Shown piece by piece: positions 21,924 through 30,008 of a DNA stretch of 35,045 nucleotides. Within the stretch, counting starts at the first letter, position 1, and the number at the start of each line of letters is the position of its first letter. Both the position numbers and the translations under genes were made by a program. Below the pieces are notes generated by a model. It ran no database searches, was not told the origin of the DNA, and saw only the letters and a program-made list of their open reading frames with translations. The DNA lies in assembly GCA_002320555.1 (NCBI GenBank), contig DCJV01000006.1:1-35045 (forward strand). The letters run 5' to 3'. This stretch comes from Ruminococcaceae bacterium UBA1691. GTDB lineage: Bacteria > Bacillota > Clostridia > Oscillospirales > Acutalibacteraceae.

Positions 21924-22715
21924 TTAGGCCCCTTTGCGGCCGAACCATTTGGTAAAATAAGAGATCATCGAATGGACATGGATCAAAAAAAGCTTTGTAT
22001 TATGCGCGCTTCCCCGCTCCCACGCATGGTAGACGGTGACCAGCGGATAACAGACGGCTTTCGCATATTTCCGGATCGTACGCGTCAGGTCCGCATCCTC
22101 AAAATACATGAAATAGCGCTGATCAAATCCACCTATTTTTTGAAACACAGAGGTGCGCAACAACATAAAGCAGCCAGAGGCATTTTCAATTTCAAAGGGG
22201 TGATCCGTCCCCTCGTCGAGCATTGCGTATTCGCGCAGCGTCGAATCGTCCGGATCGTCCCGCTTAAACCGGCTGGCAATGAGGTAACGCAAGGAGGGAT
22301 TGCGCCTTCCTAGAATCTGCTCCCGTCCGTCCGGGAAGCAAATGCGCGGAGACAGCAGGCCGATATCTTCATGTTCATCCATATAGTGTGCCATTTTGGT
22401 CAGCACATCATCCTTGAGAAAAATATCAGGATTGATAATTGCGTGATATTTTGAATTGAGCTTGGGAAGAACCAGGTTATGCCCGCCGCCAAAGCCGTGA
22501 TTCTGCTTCTCCTGTAAAATTTCCAGTTCAGGAAATTCCTTTGCCGGAAAATGCCGCTGCAGCAATTCAATCGTATCATCTACAGAACCATTATCCACGA
22601 TATAGAGATGGCACGGCACACCCTTTGTGCATTGAAAAAAGGTTTCAACGGCTTTCACGACGCATTTTCGGTTATTATGCGTTACAATACAGCCTGACAC
22701 TGTATATTCTTCCAT
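21924..22715 (-). CDS. GT2 rhamnosyltransferase-like glycosyltransferase
   Basis: 263 residues with the GT-A fold: VSGCIVTHNNRKCVVKAVET, LYIVDNGSVDDTIELL, QNHGFGGGHNLVL and the metal-binding INPDIFLKDDVL. The acceptor-side block is IENASGCFMLLRTSVFQKIG, followed by GFDQRYFMYFEDADLTRT. The GSVD, NxGFGxGxN and FMYFED(A/V)DL pattern is that of the WbbL/RfbN-like rhamnosyltransferase group, so transfer of rhamnose or a related 6-deoxysugar is a reasonable inference, not proven. No dTDP-rhamnose genes are in the window. The RBS (AAAGGA) is 13 nt from ATG 22715, which is long. Confidence 0.88.
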   Translation of the reverse strand: MEEYTVSGCIVTHNNRKCVVKAVETFFQCTKGVPCHLYIVDNGSVDDTIELLQRHFPAKEFPELEILQEKQNHGFGGGHNLVLPKLNSKYHAIINPDIFLKDDVLTKMAHYMDEHEDIGLLSPRICFPDGREQILGRRNPSLRYLIASRFKRDDPDDSTLREYAMLDEGTDHPFEIENASGCFMLLRTSVFQKIGGFDQRYFMYFEDADLTRTIRKYAKAVCYPLVTVYHAWERGSAHNTKLFLIHVHSMISYFTKWFGRKGA

Positions 22716-22792
22716 AGATTGTGATCGTTCCTTTCACACAGACCGGACAGGCTCCCGGAACCACAGCACAAAATGCCTATCCAATCGCCTTT

Positions 22793-23524
22793 TCAGTTTT
22801 CCAGCTTTCCTCTGCTCTGATGGGAAAGCAGAGCAAAACGCCCCAGCAGCCGATATGCCAGCAGCAGGCGCCAGCGCAATTTTGTGGAAAACGAGGTCCC
22901 GCCGCCCGTTACATTCCCGCCATGACGGCGATAAAAAAGCAGCGGCTCTTCCAAAAATGTTACACGGCCAAGTCTAGTCGCAATCAGTCCGATCCACTGA
23001 TCATGCATTGGGATATCTGCCGGAAACGGCAGGACGGCCGCACACAGTTCCCTGCGAAATGCCATGCAACAGCCCATAAAGGAATTACGGATCAAATTGT
23101 TCCAAAAGCCCGGTTTCGAGCCGTGGATAGCAAAAAAAGACGGCTCTACCGGATGCATGTCCGCGTCTGTCACACAGGCGTCATGCAGCACGAGCAAAGC
23201 GCCCTGTTCCAACGCAGCCTTCACCCTTTCGGCCTTGTCCGGCATCCATATATCATCCTGATCGCTGAGGAAAATAGCATCTCCGCCGCACAGGGAAATG
23301 GCGTGCGCAAAATTGGCGGTAACGCCACACCCCGGCCCCTGTACGTAACGCACACGCCGGTCCTGCTCGGCTTTCCGCCGTACAATGTCCTCTGTCTTTC
23401 CGCCGGGGCAGTCATCGGATACAATGACTTCATCATCCGGCATCAGCTGCGATAAAATAGAATCCAGCTGCGCTTCAATATAAGCTTCTCCGTGATAAAC
23501 AGCCATCGCAACCGAAATACGCAT
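22793..23524 (-). CDS. GT2 glycosyltransferase, first gene of the wall-polymer operon
   Basis: About 243 residues. GT-A motifs are MRISVAMAVYHGEAYIEAQL, DEVIVSDDCPGGKTEDIVRR, GVTANFAHAISLCGGDAIFL and SDQDDIWMPDKAERV. The C-terminal half has FMGCCMAFRRELCAAVLPFP, then PMHDQWIGLIATRLG and LLFYRRHGGNVTGG. This form is common in rhamnan and capsule loci. I take ATG 23524, preceded by AAGGATGG at 8 nt; upstream in-frame codons to 23638 give no family-like sequence. The gene lies about 270 nt downstream of a strong promoter (23797-23825), so the mRNA has an unusually long leader with an extra coding-like element. Confidence 0.88.
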   Translation of the reverse strand: MRISVAMAVYHGEAYIEAQLDSILSQLMPDDEVIVSDDCPGGKTEDIVRRKAEQDRRVRYVQGPGCGVTANFAHAISLCGGDAIFLSDQDDIWMPDKAERVKAALEQGALLVLHDACVTDADMHPVEPSFFAIHGSKPGFWNNLIRNSFMGCCMAFRRELCAAVLPFPADIPMHDQWIGLIATRLGRVTFLEEPLLFYRRHGGNVTGGGTSFSTKLRWRLLLAYRLLGRFALLSHQSRGKLEN

Positions 23525-23634
23525 AGCTATGACCATCCTTTTCATACGAGGCGGAAGTTTTGCGCGGTTTGGCAAAGCCGAATTCCAGCCTGTCTCTTGG
23601 GTTAAAAAGCACAACCTAAATGAAAAGCCAACTT

Positions 23635-23787
23635 TCAATTTTTAATTTCAAGCGATGCGCCTTCCGTCGTACGCCCTTCCGAAGCGTAGTCTAAAAGAGC
23701 ACTCTTTTCTGCGGGGTGCCGGATAAATACCGGCCCGGACTTAGCGATAAACACAGCGGTGGTAAGCTCGTTTCGCTCCGGACAGAT
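23635..23787 (-). pseudogene. Coding-like element in the leader of the wall-polymer operon
   Basis: One minus-strand frame is open for 50 codons and reads protein-like: ICPERNELTTAVFIAKSG, then PVFIRHPAEKSALLDYASEG, then RTTEGASLEIKN and stop. There is no ATG; a GTG at 23754 could start a 39-residue peptide, but no Shine-Dalgarno is visible. The frame begins almost at the predicted transcription start. It may be a decayed gene end or an interspersed repeat whose translation looks ordered. Hairpins GCCGG/CCGGC and AAAAGAG/CTCTTTT lie within it, so a structured RNA is another option. Confidence 0.3.
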
Positions 23788-23796
23788 TTACGCCTC

Positions 23797-23825
23797 ATTA
23801 TAATATTTTTATCCTGATTTTACAA
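23797..23825 (-). promoter_or_regulatory. Strong sigma-A-type promoter of the wall-polymer operon
   Basis: Minus-strand -35 TTGTAA (23820-23825), 17-bp AT-rich spacer, perfect -10 TATAAT (23797-23802). It is the best promoter match in the window and the only clear one before eight collinear genes. Confidence 0.8.
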
Positions 23826-23957
23826 GTATTTTATCTGCATAAAGCAAGCTGTGGGCAAAAAACGTATAAATAAACTGAAAAGGGATTCAAATCATCAAAC
23901 CTTTCCACTTCTTATACAATTTTTTGCCCGTATCCTAAATTTTTCACAACGAAACCA

Positions 23958-23986
23958 GGGGCATATCTGCGATACAGATAAGCCCC
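23958..23986 (-). terminator. Terminator of the ftsEX operon
   Basis: 12-bp stem with one mismatch (23958-23969 with 23975-23986; GGGGCTTATCTG/CAGATATGCCCC on the minus strand) and a 5-nt loop, followed by TGGTTTCGTTG. It lies 23 bp after the stop of the S41-like gene. Confidence 0.7.
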
Positions 23987-24009
23987 CGGTCAGAGATTCC
24001 CGTAATCTT

Positions 24010-25212
24010 TTACACGCCGCTGAGCATCTCGATCGCCTTTTGCAGCTGCGCATCCTGATCGTGCGGCAGGATTTCAAGCTGATCAAGCTGCTCCTGCGTC
24101 AGCGTTACCGCCACATCCGGCGCAACGCCCACGCCGTCAAAGCTTTCGCTCTTATAAGGAAGGATGGATGCGGTGGTCAGTACAATCGCACCGCCGTCGG
24201 AAAGCGTGAAGACCTGCTGCCGCTTCCCGTTGCCCTTGGTCTTTTCTCCGATGAGCTGTGCCTTATCAAAATCGCGCAGATCGCAGGCAAAAAGCTCTGC
24301 CGCGCCCTGTGTATTCTGATTGATCAGCACACACATTTGGCCTGCATAGTCCTTTGCGTCGGAGGTGAAGGTTTCCACTGCCTCGCCATCCCTATTGACG
24401 GCAACCGCGATGGCCTTGTTCCCCTCTGTGGCGAGCGGCACAAACAGATCGATTGCCTTTGCGGCATACTCCACCATGCCTTCCGAGGTATTGCGGACAT
24501 CGAGAATGATGCTCTTGACATTTTCCTTGGCAAATGCGTCCAGTGCCTCCTGGCACTGCGTCGCCGTGTTTTCATAAAAGCTGGTAATCCGGATATAACC
24601 CGTCGTACCGATCATCTCATAATAGACCGATTTCACGCTGTATCCGCGCATGACGTTTACCGTTTTTTTCTCGCTGCCGCGCTGATAGGTGATGTCAATG
24701 CTGGTCAGCTTATCGCCCTCCAGATTTTTGACCATGGTTTCGTAATTTTCCTTCGTCACCGCCGTATCGCCGATCGCAATGATCTGGTCGCCCTTTTGCA
24801 GACCCGCATTTTGGGCAGGGGAGCCTTCGTTAACCTCTGCTACGGAGATGGAGCCAGTTTCCGAATTGAGCGCGGCGCTGATGCCAATTCCGGACATTTT
24901 GCCATGGATCCGGTTATAAAACGTGACATACTCGTCTGCAGTCATATAATAGCTGTATTCGTCGCCCAGGCCCTGCATATAGCCGCCTGAAAGCTTTGCG
25001 TTGAGCAACTGGTCGTCGATCTTTCCAAAGTAATTCTTTCGGACAATATCGTCGAGCTCCGAGAGCCCGGCATACATTTCCTCGCGCTTGGGAAGATCCT
25101 CGATCAGCCCGTCATAGGTGTGCATTGCGACGGACATTGTGATGGCAATGGATGCGGTGATCGCAACGAGGATCAGCGCAATCGTCACACCGAGCGGTAC
25201 TTTCTTATTCAT
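24010..25212 (-). CDS. S41 (CtpB-like) family protein lacking the catalytic dyad
   Basis: The 400-residue protein has an N-terminal membrane anchor (residues 6-28), the Ctp N-terminal region (YAGLSELDDIVRKNYFG, GLGDEYSYYM), a PDZ domain (about 105-190, with GSPAQNAGLQKGDQIIAIGD) and a C-terminal S41 fold (GYIRITSFYENTATQC...IILDVRN). Aligning with E. coli Prc and Bacillus CtpB, the nucleophile Ser of SASASE is Gly303 (NQNTQGAAE). The catalytic Lys of FGKG is Asn328 (TKGNG). The 25-residue spacing between them matches Prc Ser430-Lys455. It should therefore be a non-proteolytic scaffold or binding protein outside the membrane. It is last in the ftsE-ftsX-LytM operon, the place where Bacillus carries ctpB. 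Confidence 0.88.
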   Translation of the reverse strand: MNKKVPLGVTIALILVAITASIAITMSVAMHTYDGLIEDLPKREEMYAGLSELDDIVRKNYFGKIDDQLLNAKLSGGYMQGLGDEYSYYMTADEYVTFYNRIHGKMSGIGISAALNSETGSISVAEVNEGSPAQNAGLQKGDQIIAIGDTAVTKENYETMVKNLEGDKLTSIDITYQRGSEKKTVNVMRGYSVKSVYYEMIGTTGYIRITSFYENTATQCQEALDAFAKENVKSIILDVRNTSEGMVEYAAKAIDLFVPLATEGNKAIAVAVNRDGEAVETFTSDAKDYAGQMCVLINQNTQGAAELFACDLRDFDKAQLIGEKTKGNGKRQQVFTLSDGGAIVLTTASILPYKSESFDGVGVAPDVAVTLTQEQLDQLEILPHDQDAQLQKAIEMLSGV

Positions 25213-25231
25213 AGGCTAACCCTTTCTTTTA

Positions 25232-26551
25232 TCACTTATAATCCTTCGGGTCGAGATAATTCAGCGGATTATAGCGCTGATCCCCCTCATAGACCTCAAA
25301 ATGGAGGTGCGGCCCCGTTACATTGCCGGTATCGCCCACCTTGGCAATCACTTGCCCGCGCGTGACCTTATCGCCCTGGGAAACCAGAAGCTTGCTGCAG
25401 TGCGCGTAGCGTGTGAGCATGCCGTTGCCATGGTCGATGAGGATGAATTTGCCCCAGGATTTGTCCGTCTGCGCGAGCAGTACGGTTCCGCTCTCCGCCG
25501 CAACGATATCATGCCCGTATACGCCGCTGCCACTGATATCGATTCCATAGTGATAGGTATATCCAGCCAGGTCGCGCGGCCCAAAATACGAAGTAATTTG
25601 GTGAAAACCAGGCAGAGGCCACAGCAGGTATTTGCTGGTCGTCCCCTGGCTGCTCGAAGCGCTGGACGGAGAGCCGCCTGAATTACTGCTGCTGCCTGAA
25701 TTCCCGGAGGAAGACGCATGCTCGCGTATGTATGCGGCGATTTTCGCGTCGATTTCGTCCCTGTCGGCCTGCAGCTTTTTCATCTGGCTCCGGTAAGCAG
25801 AGCTGTTTTTATCGAGCTGCTGGATATAGGAATTGGTCTTCTGTACATTCTCGTTGATCTCGTCTTCCTTGGCGCTCAGCTGCTGTGCAGAGGCCTGTAC
25901 GTCCTTCTTGCGGGCAACCAGCGTTTCCTGCTGTGTCTGTAGGGAGGCCTTGTCCGCCTCCATGCTCTTGATCAGCTTATTAAATTCCTCGAGCTCTTCA
26001 GATAGCTGGTTGGCAAGCTCTGTATCATGCTTCGCCACGCCGCGCAGCAGTTCGGTACGGGTCAGAAAGGTTTCGAAATCTCCCGCTTCCAGCAGGAATG
26101 CCAGCTGTGTACCGCCGCCGGACATATACATAGCGCGCATACGTTTTTTCAGCAGCTCAAAGGTCTCCTCGATCTGCTTTTGCTGATCGTCGGCCTTTGC
26201 CTGCGTCTGGGTGATTTTCGTATTCAGGCTCTCGATCTGCCGGTTCAGACTGCTGATATCGCTGTTGAGCAGGCCAATGCGTTCCTGCAGAACGTCCGCT
26301 TGCTTCTGAGTCGCTTCGACCTGCGCGTTGAGCGTGTCGATATAGGCCTGCTGGTTTTCCATATCGGAAGCAATGGCGTTGAGTTTCTTTTTATTTGCTG
26401 CAATCTGCTGCTCAAGCTGGTTATATTCGTCCTGCAGATCCTCAATATTCGCCGCCTTTGCATAGGGCATACGCCCCGGGCCGAGCAAAAACATGCCCAA
26501 GGCAAGACAAGTGCAGAGAAACGAGCGAAACGCTCTTTTGGCCTTATCCAA
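25232..26551 (-). CDS. Secreted coiled-coil M23 (LytM) endopeptidase, FtsEX-activated type
   Basis: About 439 residues. A signal peptide (FLCTCLALGMFLLGPG...AKA) is followed by a long coiled coil (roughly residues 40-260, Gln/Lys/Asp-rich), a Gly/Ser linker and a LytM domain. Numbering from the longest frame, zinc and catalytic residues are all present: H339 and D343 in HYGID, H389 in YAHCSK, and H420/H422 in HLHFEV. Unlike EnvC, which is degenerate, this protein should itself cut peptidoglycan cross-bridges, as Bacillus CwlO does under FtsEX control. The start is probably TTG 26551, with GGAGG 8 nt upstream and an 8-nt overlap with the ftsX end; ATG 26566 has its AAGG directly adjacent and is less likely. 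Confidence 0.9.
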   Translation of the reverse strand: MDKAKRAFRSFLCTCLALGMFLLGPGRMPYAKAANIEDLQDEYNQLEQQIAANKKKLNAIASDMENQQAYIDTLNAQVEATQKQADVLQERIGLLNSDISSLNRQIESLNTKITQTQAKADDQQKQIEETFELLKKRMRAMYMSGGGTQLAFLLEAGDFETFLTRTELLRGVAKHDTELANQLSEELEEFNKLIKSMEADKASLQTQQETLVARKKDVQASAQQLSAKEDEINENVQKTNSYIQQLDKNSSAYRSQMKKLQADRDEIDAKIAAYIREHASSSGNSGSSSNSGGSPSSASSSQGTTSKYLLWPLPGFHQITSYFGPRDLAGYTYHYGIDISGSGVYGHDIVAAESGTVLLAQTDKSWGKFILIDHGNGMLTRYAHCSKLLVSQGDKVTRGQVIAKVGDTGNVTGPHLHFEVYEGDQRYNPLNYLDPKDYK

Positions 26552-27455
26552 GGCTTCCACCTCCATCCTTCAGATAACGTTTCATCGAAATGGTACAGCC
26601 CACAACACCCGTCAGGAGGCCGAGCAGGACGAAGCCGAGCAGCATCCATCCCACATAGGATCCAAACGGCACAGCGCCCATGCCAAAGATATCCAAAAAG
26701 CCGCCGAAGGCTTTGACGGCAAGCGCATAGAGCCCCCATACAGCGCCGAGGGAGAGGAAGCCGGAGAGCACGCCGATGGCCATGCCTTCCACCATAAACG
26801 GCCAGCGGATGAATCCATTGGTGGCGCCGACGTCCTTCATGATACTAATTTCCAACCGGCGGCTGAAAATGGTCAAACGCACCGTGTTGGACACGATAAA
26901 CAGAGAAACAATCAACAGCATGCCAATGATGACCAGGGCGATCGCCGTAATGGATCGGCGCATTTCCATCACCTTCCCGGCAAGCTCGCTGTTCTCCTGT
27001 ATAGAGATGACGCCGGGCAGCTTTTTCAAGCTCTCCACCGTTCCCTTGAACCGGGAAAGGTCGTCCACTGTCACACGGTAGGCATCGGGCAACGGATTCT
27101 CGCCCAGGCCTTCCAGCAAGGCGGCATCGTCTCCAAGGCTCTCCATCTGCTGATCCCATGCGGACTCCTTGGAGATAAATACACAGTCCTTAATATTCGG
27201 AAGGGCTCTGATCTCCTCGCCTAACTTCTCCGCCTGCGCATCGTCGGCGGTATCCTCCAGGTAGACCATCACAATATTCTGATCCTCAATGTGGCCCAGA
27301 ATCCCATTGATATTGATAAAGATCATCGACGCACAGCCGATGATAATCATACACGACATTAATACGGCGATAGATGCAACGCTCATCAGCCGGTTCGACC
27401 AGAGGCTGCGGAAGCCTTCCCTGGTCAGATACGTAAAACTGCCACCTGTTTTCAT
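26544..27455 (-). CDS. ftsX: Cell division/elongation ABC protein FtsX
   Basis: Membrane subunit of FtsEX, which transmits ATP-driven movement across the membrane to a wall hydrolase. The 303-residue protein begins with the cytoplasmic MKTGGSFTYLTREGFRSLWS, then a first membrane segment (about 25-48). An extracellular loop (about 50-165, IVMVYLEDTADDAQAEKLGE) carries the region that in relatives binds the hydrolase partner. Three more membrane segments follow, with FSRRLEISIMKDVGATNGFI and FMVEGMAIGVLSGFL typical of FtsX. ATG 27455 overlaps the ftsE stop by 4 nt; its own end overlaps the start of the LytM gene. This tight order supports a functional complex. Confidence 0.95.
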   Translation of the reverse strand: MKTGGSFTYLTREGFRSLWSNRLMSVASIAVLMSCMIIIGCASMIFININGILGHIEDQNIVMVYLEDTADDAQAEKLGEEIRALPNIKDCVFISKESAWDQQMESLGDDAALLEGLGENPLPDAYRVTVDDLSRFKGTVESLKKLPGVISIQENSELAGKVMEMRRSITAIALVIIGMLLIVSLFIVSNTVRLTIFSRRLEISIMKDVGATNGFIRWPFMVEGMAIGVLSGFLSLGAVWGLYALAVKAFGGFLDIFGMGAVPFGSYVGWMLLGFVLLGLLTGVVGCTISMKRYLKDGGGSLG

Positions 27456-28204
27456 ATGGCACCTCCCGTCTGAGCCGCGTCGGAAAGCGGCTCGATGGGT
27501 TCCTGCGCAATCATTTCCGCAGGCGACTCTTGAGCGTCCTGCGCCGCCGTATCACCGACGATGCAGCCATTGCCCAGCGTAATGACGCGGCGGTCGAATG
27601 CACGCACCAGCTCATGCTCATGCGTGACCATGACGACCGTCGTACCCATCTCGTTGAGGCAGGTCAACAGCTTTACCACCTCATAGGACATCGTAGGGTC
27701 GATATTGCCCGTAGGCTCATCCGCGATGATGAGATTGGCATTGTTCGTCAGCGCCCGCGCAAGGGCGACGCGCTGCTGCTCGCCGCCGGAGAGCTCCTCC
27801 GGATAGCAGGAGGTCTTCGTCATCAATCCCACCAGGCGCAGGACAAACGGCACACGCTGCCGGATTTCTACCGGACGCGCGCCGATGACACGCATCGCAA
27901 AAGCAACGTTGTCATACACCGTCATCTTAGGAATCAGGCGGAAATCCTGAAAGACCACGCCCATCGTACGGCGTAGCAGCGGAATTTCCTTCTTTTTCAT
28001 GGTGGCCAGGTCGAATGACCCGACGCGGATAGTACCGCTTGTTGGCATCTCCTCATGCATAATGAGTTTGAGGAAGGTGCTCTTGCCGGCGCCAGACGCG
28101 CCGACGATAAATACAAACTCGCCCTTTTGAATATGTAGGCTTATGTCTTTGAGTGCCATGGTGCCGTTTTCGTACGTTTTAGAAACGTTGTGAAACTCAA
28201 TCAC
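27452..28204 (-). CDS. ftsE: Cell division/elongation ATPase FtsE
   Basis: ATPase of the FtsEX complex on the cytoplasmic side of the membrane. Walker A VGASGAGKSTFLKL, Q-loop VVFQDFRLIPKMTVYDNVAF, signature ELSGGEQQRVALARAL, Walker B NLIIADEPTGNIDP and switch region VMVTHEHELV are intact. Compared with typical FtsE (about 225 residues) it has an acidic C-terminal tail of about 30 residues (AAQDAQESPAEMIAQEPIEP). The start is GTG 28204 (MIEFHNVSKTYENG) with GAAAGG about 10 nt upstream; a TTG at 28213 is too close to the RBS. It begins the operon ftsE-ftsX-LytM-S41. I see no strong promoter directly before it. Confidence 0.95.
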   Translation of the reverse strand: MIEFHNVSKTYENGTMALKDISLHIQKGEFVFIVGASGAGKSTFLKLIMHEEMPTSGTIRVGSFDLATMKKKEIPLLRRTMGVVFQDFRLIPKMTVYDNVAFAMRVIGARPVEIRQRVPFVLRLVGLMTKTSCYPEELSGGEQQRVALARALTNNANLIIADEPTGNIDPTMSYEVVKLLTCLNEMGTTVVMVTHEHELVRAFDRRVITLGNGCIVGDTAAQDAQESPAEMIAQEPIEPLSDAAQTGGAI

Positions 28205-28329
28205 TGCGCACAATCCTTTCTTCGCATAGGACGCCCAAGATCATTTCCCCTCCACAGGAACCGGCGGCCGCCTTGCCTGATACAGCAGGGGCACGTCCGG
28301 AAAATCCAAAGGCACATCCTAAGGAATCA

Positions 28330-28357
28330 CCCCCCGGCAGAGCCGTCCGCCGGGGGG
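28330..28357 (-). terminator. GC-rich hairpin terminator between the CdaR-like gene and ftsE
   Basis: Perfect 9-bp stem CCCCCCGGC/GCCGGGGGG (28330-28338 with 28349-28357) with a 10-nt loop, 18 bp after the regulator stop codon. The tail TGATTCCTT is weakly T-rich, so some read-through into ftsE is likely. Confidence 0.65.
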
Positions 28358-28375
28358 ATGACAGCCGGTACCGGA

Positions 28376-29461
28376 TCAATACTTTACCGGGTTGGAATCC
28401 AAATATTTTTTGACCATCAAGGCCACTTTAAAGACGATCGCATCATCAAATTCGCGCAGGTCGAGGCCCGTGAGCTTCTTGATCTTTTCCAGGCGGTACA
28501 CCAGCGTATTGCGGTGTACAAACAGCTTGCGGGACGTTTCGGAAACATTCAGGTTGTTTTCGAAGAAGCGCTGGATGGTGAACAGTGTCTCCTGATCAAG
28601 ATTCTCAATCGAACCGCGCTTGAAGACCTCGCGCAGGAACATGTCGCACAGCGTCGTCGGCAGCTGATAGATCAGGCGCGCGATGCCGAGATTGTCATAG
28701 CTGACAATGGTCTTCTCCGTGTCGAATACCTTCCCGACCTCAAGGGCAACCTGCGCCTCCTTGAAGGAACGTGCGAGCTCCTTGATACCGCTCACAGTCG
28801 TGCCGATACCGACGAGGGCGTGCGTGTAAAACTCCGTTCCCAGAGAATCGGCGATGGAACGCGCAAGCTTTTCAAGATCCTTCGGCTCGATATTGGCGCG
28901 CACCTCTTTGACAAGCGCAATATCCGTTTCGTTGATATTGATCACGAAATCCTTGGTCTTGTCCGGGAAAAGGTTTTGAATAACGTCATAGATGGATACG
29001 TCGTTGTGCTCCAGAATCCGGATCAGCAGAACGACACGGGTTGCATCGTTATTAAAGCGCAGCTCCCTCGCCTTGAGATAGATATCCCCGGGAAGAATAT
29101 TATCGAGAATAACATTTTTGATGAAGTTGCTGCGATCGTACTTTTCATCATAATACTGCTTTATGCTGCTCAATGCAACGGCAATTATATCCACATAACG
29201 GCGGGCAATGTCATCCGTGCCTTCTACAAAGACGGCGTATTCCGGATGCATATGGGTGCCAAACGCGCGATAAGTGAAGGAATCGATCGTTACCACCTCA
29301 CCGCCGGTAAAGACTTCGGAGAGGGACGACTCGTGTACCTCGCCGATCCGGCCGAGTTCGCTGCAGGAGATGATGGTGCCGGTTTCGTCAACCACGCCGA
29401 CCATGCGGTCAATGGCGTCCTTCATCTGGTGAATCACGCCTTGGAACAATCTGTTTGACAT
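28376..29461 (-). CDS. CdaR/PucR-type transcriptional regulator
   Basis: The 361-residue protein has an N-terminal sensor-like domain (MSNRLFQGVIHQMKDAIDRM, VGVVDETGTIISCSELGRIG), a central GGDEF-like region (HALVGIGTTVSGIKELARSF followed by KEAQVALEVG) and a C-terminal PucR helix-turn-helix. The last is FFENNLNVSETSRKLFVHRN with TLVYRLEKIKKLTGLDLRE. Regulators of this type (CdaR, PucR) respond to small metabolites; the ligand and targets here are unknown. It has its own promoter (29535-29563), GGGGG 7-8 nt before ATG 29461, and a terminator before ftsE. It could still influence the ftsEX operon through read-through or by binding nearby. Confidence 0.9.
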   Translation of the reverse strand: MSNRLFQGVIHQMKDAIDRMVGVVDETGTIISCSELGRIGEVHESSLSEVFTGGEVVTIDSFTYRAFGTHMHPEYAVFVEGTDDIARRYVDIIAVALSSIKQYYDEKYDRSNFIKNVILDNILPGDIYLKARELRFNNDATRVVLLIRILEHNDVSIYDVIQNLFPDKTKDFVININETDIALVKEVRANIEPKDLEKLARSIADSLGTEFYTHALVGIGTTVSGIKELARSFKEAQVALEVGKVFDTEKTIVSYDNLGIARLIYQLPTTLCDMFLREVFKRGSIENLDQETLFTIQRFFENNLNVSETSRKLFVHRNTLVYRLEKIKKLTGLDLREFDDAIVFKVALMVKKYLDSNPVKY

Positions 29462-29534
29462 AAAATAGCCCCCTATGCTTCATTGATTTGGCTTCATAAA
29501 ATTTTTATACATTATGCCCATGGCCTCGTTATAC

Positions 29535-29563
29535 ATTTTACACAATCCACTAGTCCTTTGCAA
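29535..29563 (-). promoter_or_regulatory. Sigma-A-type promoter of the CdaR-like gene
   Basis: Minus-strand -35 TTGCAA (29558-29563), 17-bp spacer, -10 TAAAAT (29535-29540), about 75 bp before the start codon in an AT-rich stretch. The adjoining 29564-29747 holds no recognisable gene, only AT-rich DNA. Confidence 0.7.
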
Positions 29564-29747
29564 GTTTTTCTGCAAGAAAAGTTATGGAATTTCAAAAAAA
29601 ATCCCTCATCCACCCAAATATTTCCTTTTTTCTATTGAGATTCTACAACAAACAAAAGGCTTTCTTGGCGGTTTCTACGAAATAATAAGTTTGTATAATT
29701 TCACAATAACTTTCCACCCGAGCAGATTCATAGGAATTTCATACAAT

Positions 29748-29785
29748 ATAGGGCTGTACGGCAAAAAAACGCTGTACAGCCCTAT
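29748..29785. terminator. Strong hairpin with a T-run in its loop
   Basis: Perfect 12-bp arms ATAGGGCTGTAC/GTACAGCCCTAT (29748-29759 with 29774-29785). The 14-nt loop contains seven T residues on the minus strand. It lies just behind the remnant at 29802-30003, as a terminator would, but the T-run is in the loop rather than after the stem. Confidence 0.5.
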
Positions 29786-29801
29786 GGCAATCACTATCGG
29801 A

Positions 29802-30003
29802 TTATGACCTGCCAAACAGCCCCGCTGTGCGCAGGGGCACCACGCGGTCCACCGGATACAGGCATCTGTTGAAGGGCATCGTGCTGTATTTCGTCGTGGC
29901 GGACTCAAACAGGCAATAGGTAATACGTTTCGTCACGAAAAATTTTCTCCAGCATCGGCGGCAGGGCCATCATGTGCACAGCCTCGCCCAGGCGGATCTC
30001 CAT
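29802..30003 (-). pseudogene. Frameshifted small-gene remnant
   Basis: From ATG 30003 the frame reads MEIRLGEAVHMMALPPMLEK and stops at 29905. Shifting by one base at the AAAATTTTT run (about 29940) opens a second frame, FFVTKRITYCLFESATTKYS, continuing TMPFNRCLYPVDRVVPLRT and AGLFGRS to a stop at 29802. Joined, the two make a plausible protein of about 66 residues. I do not recognise the family and no Shine-Dalgarno precedes the ATG. It may be a decayed gene, a sequencing error in a homopolymer run, or chance. Confidence 0.35.
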
Positions 30004-30008
30004 AGATA

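Noticed and set aside
23851..24990. Plus-strand ORF of 379 codons
   Set aside because: Opposite the S41-like gene and through its terminator; antisense artefact.
28197..28244. 15-codon ORF overlapping the ftsE start
   Set aside because: It has GGAGGGG but only about 2-4 nt before the ATG, and it is short enough to be chance; possible coupling peptide but not supported.
28190..29458. Plus-strand ORF of 422 codons
   Set aside because: Exactly opposite the CdaR-like gene, which has clear domains on the minus strand.
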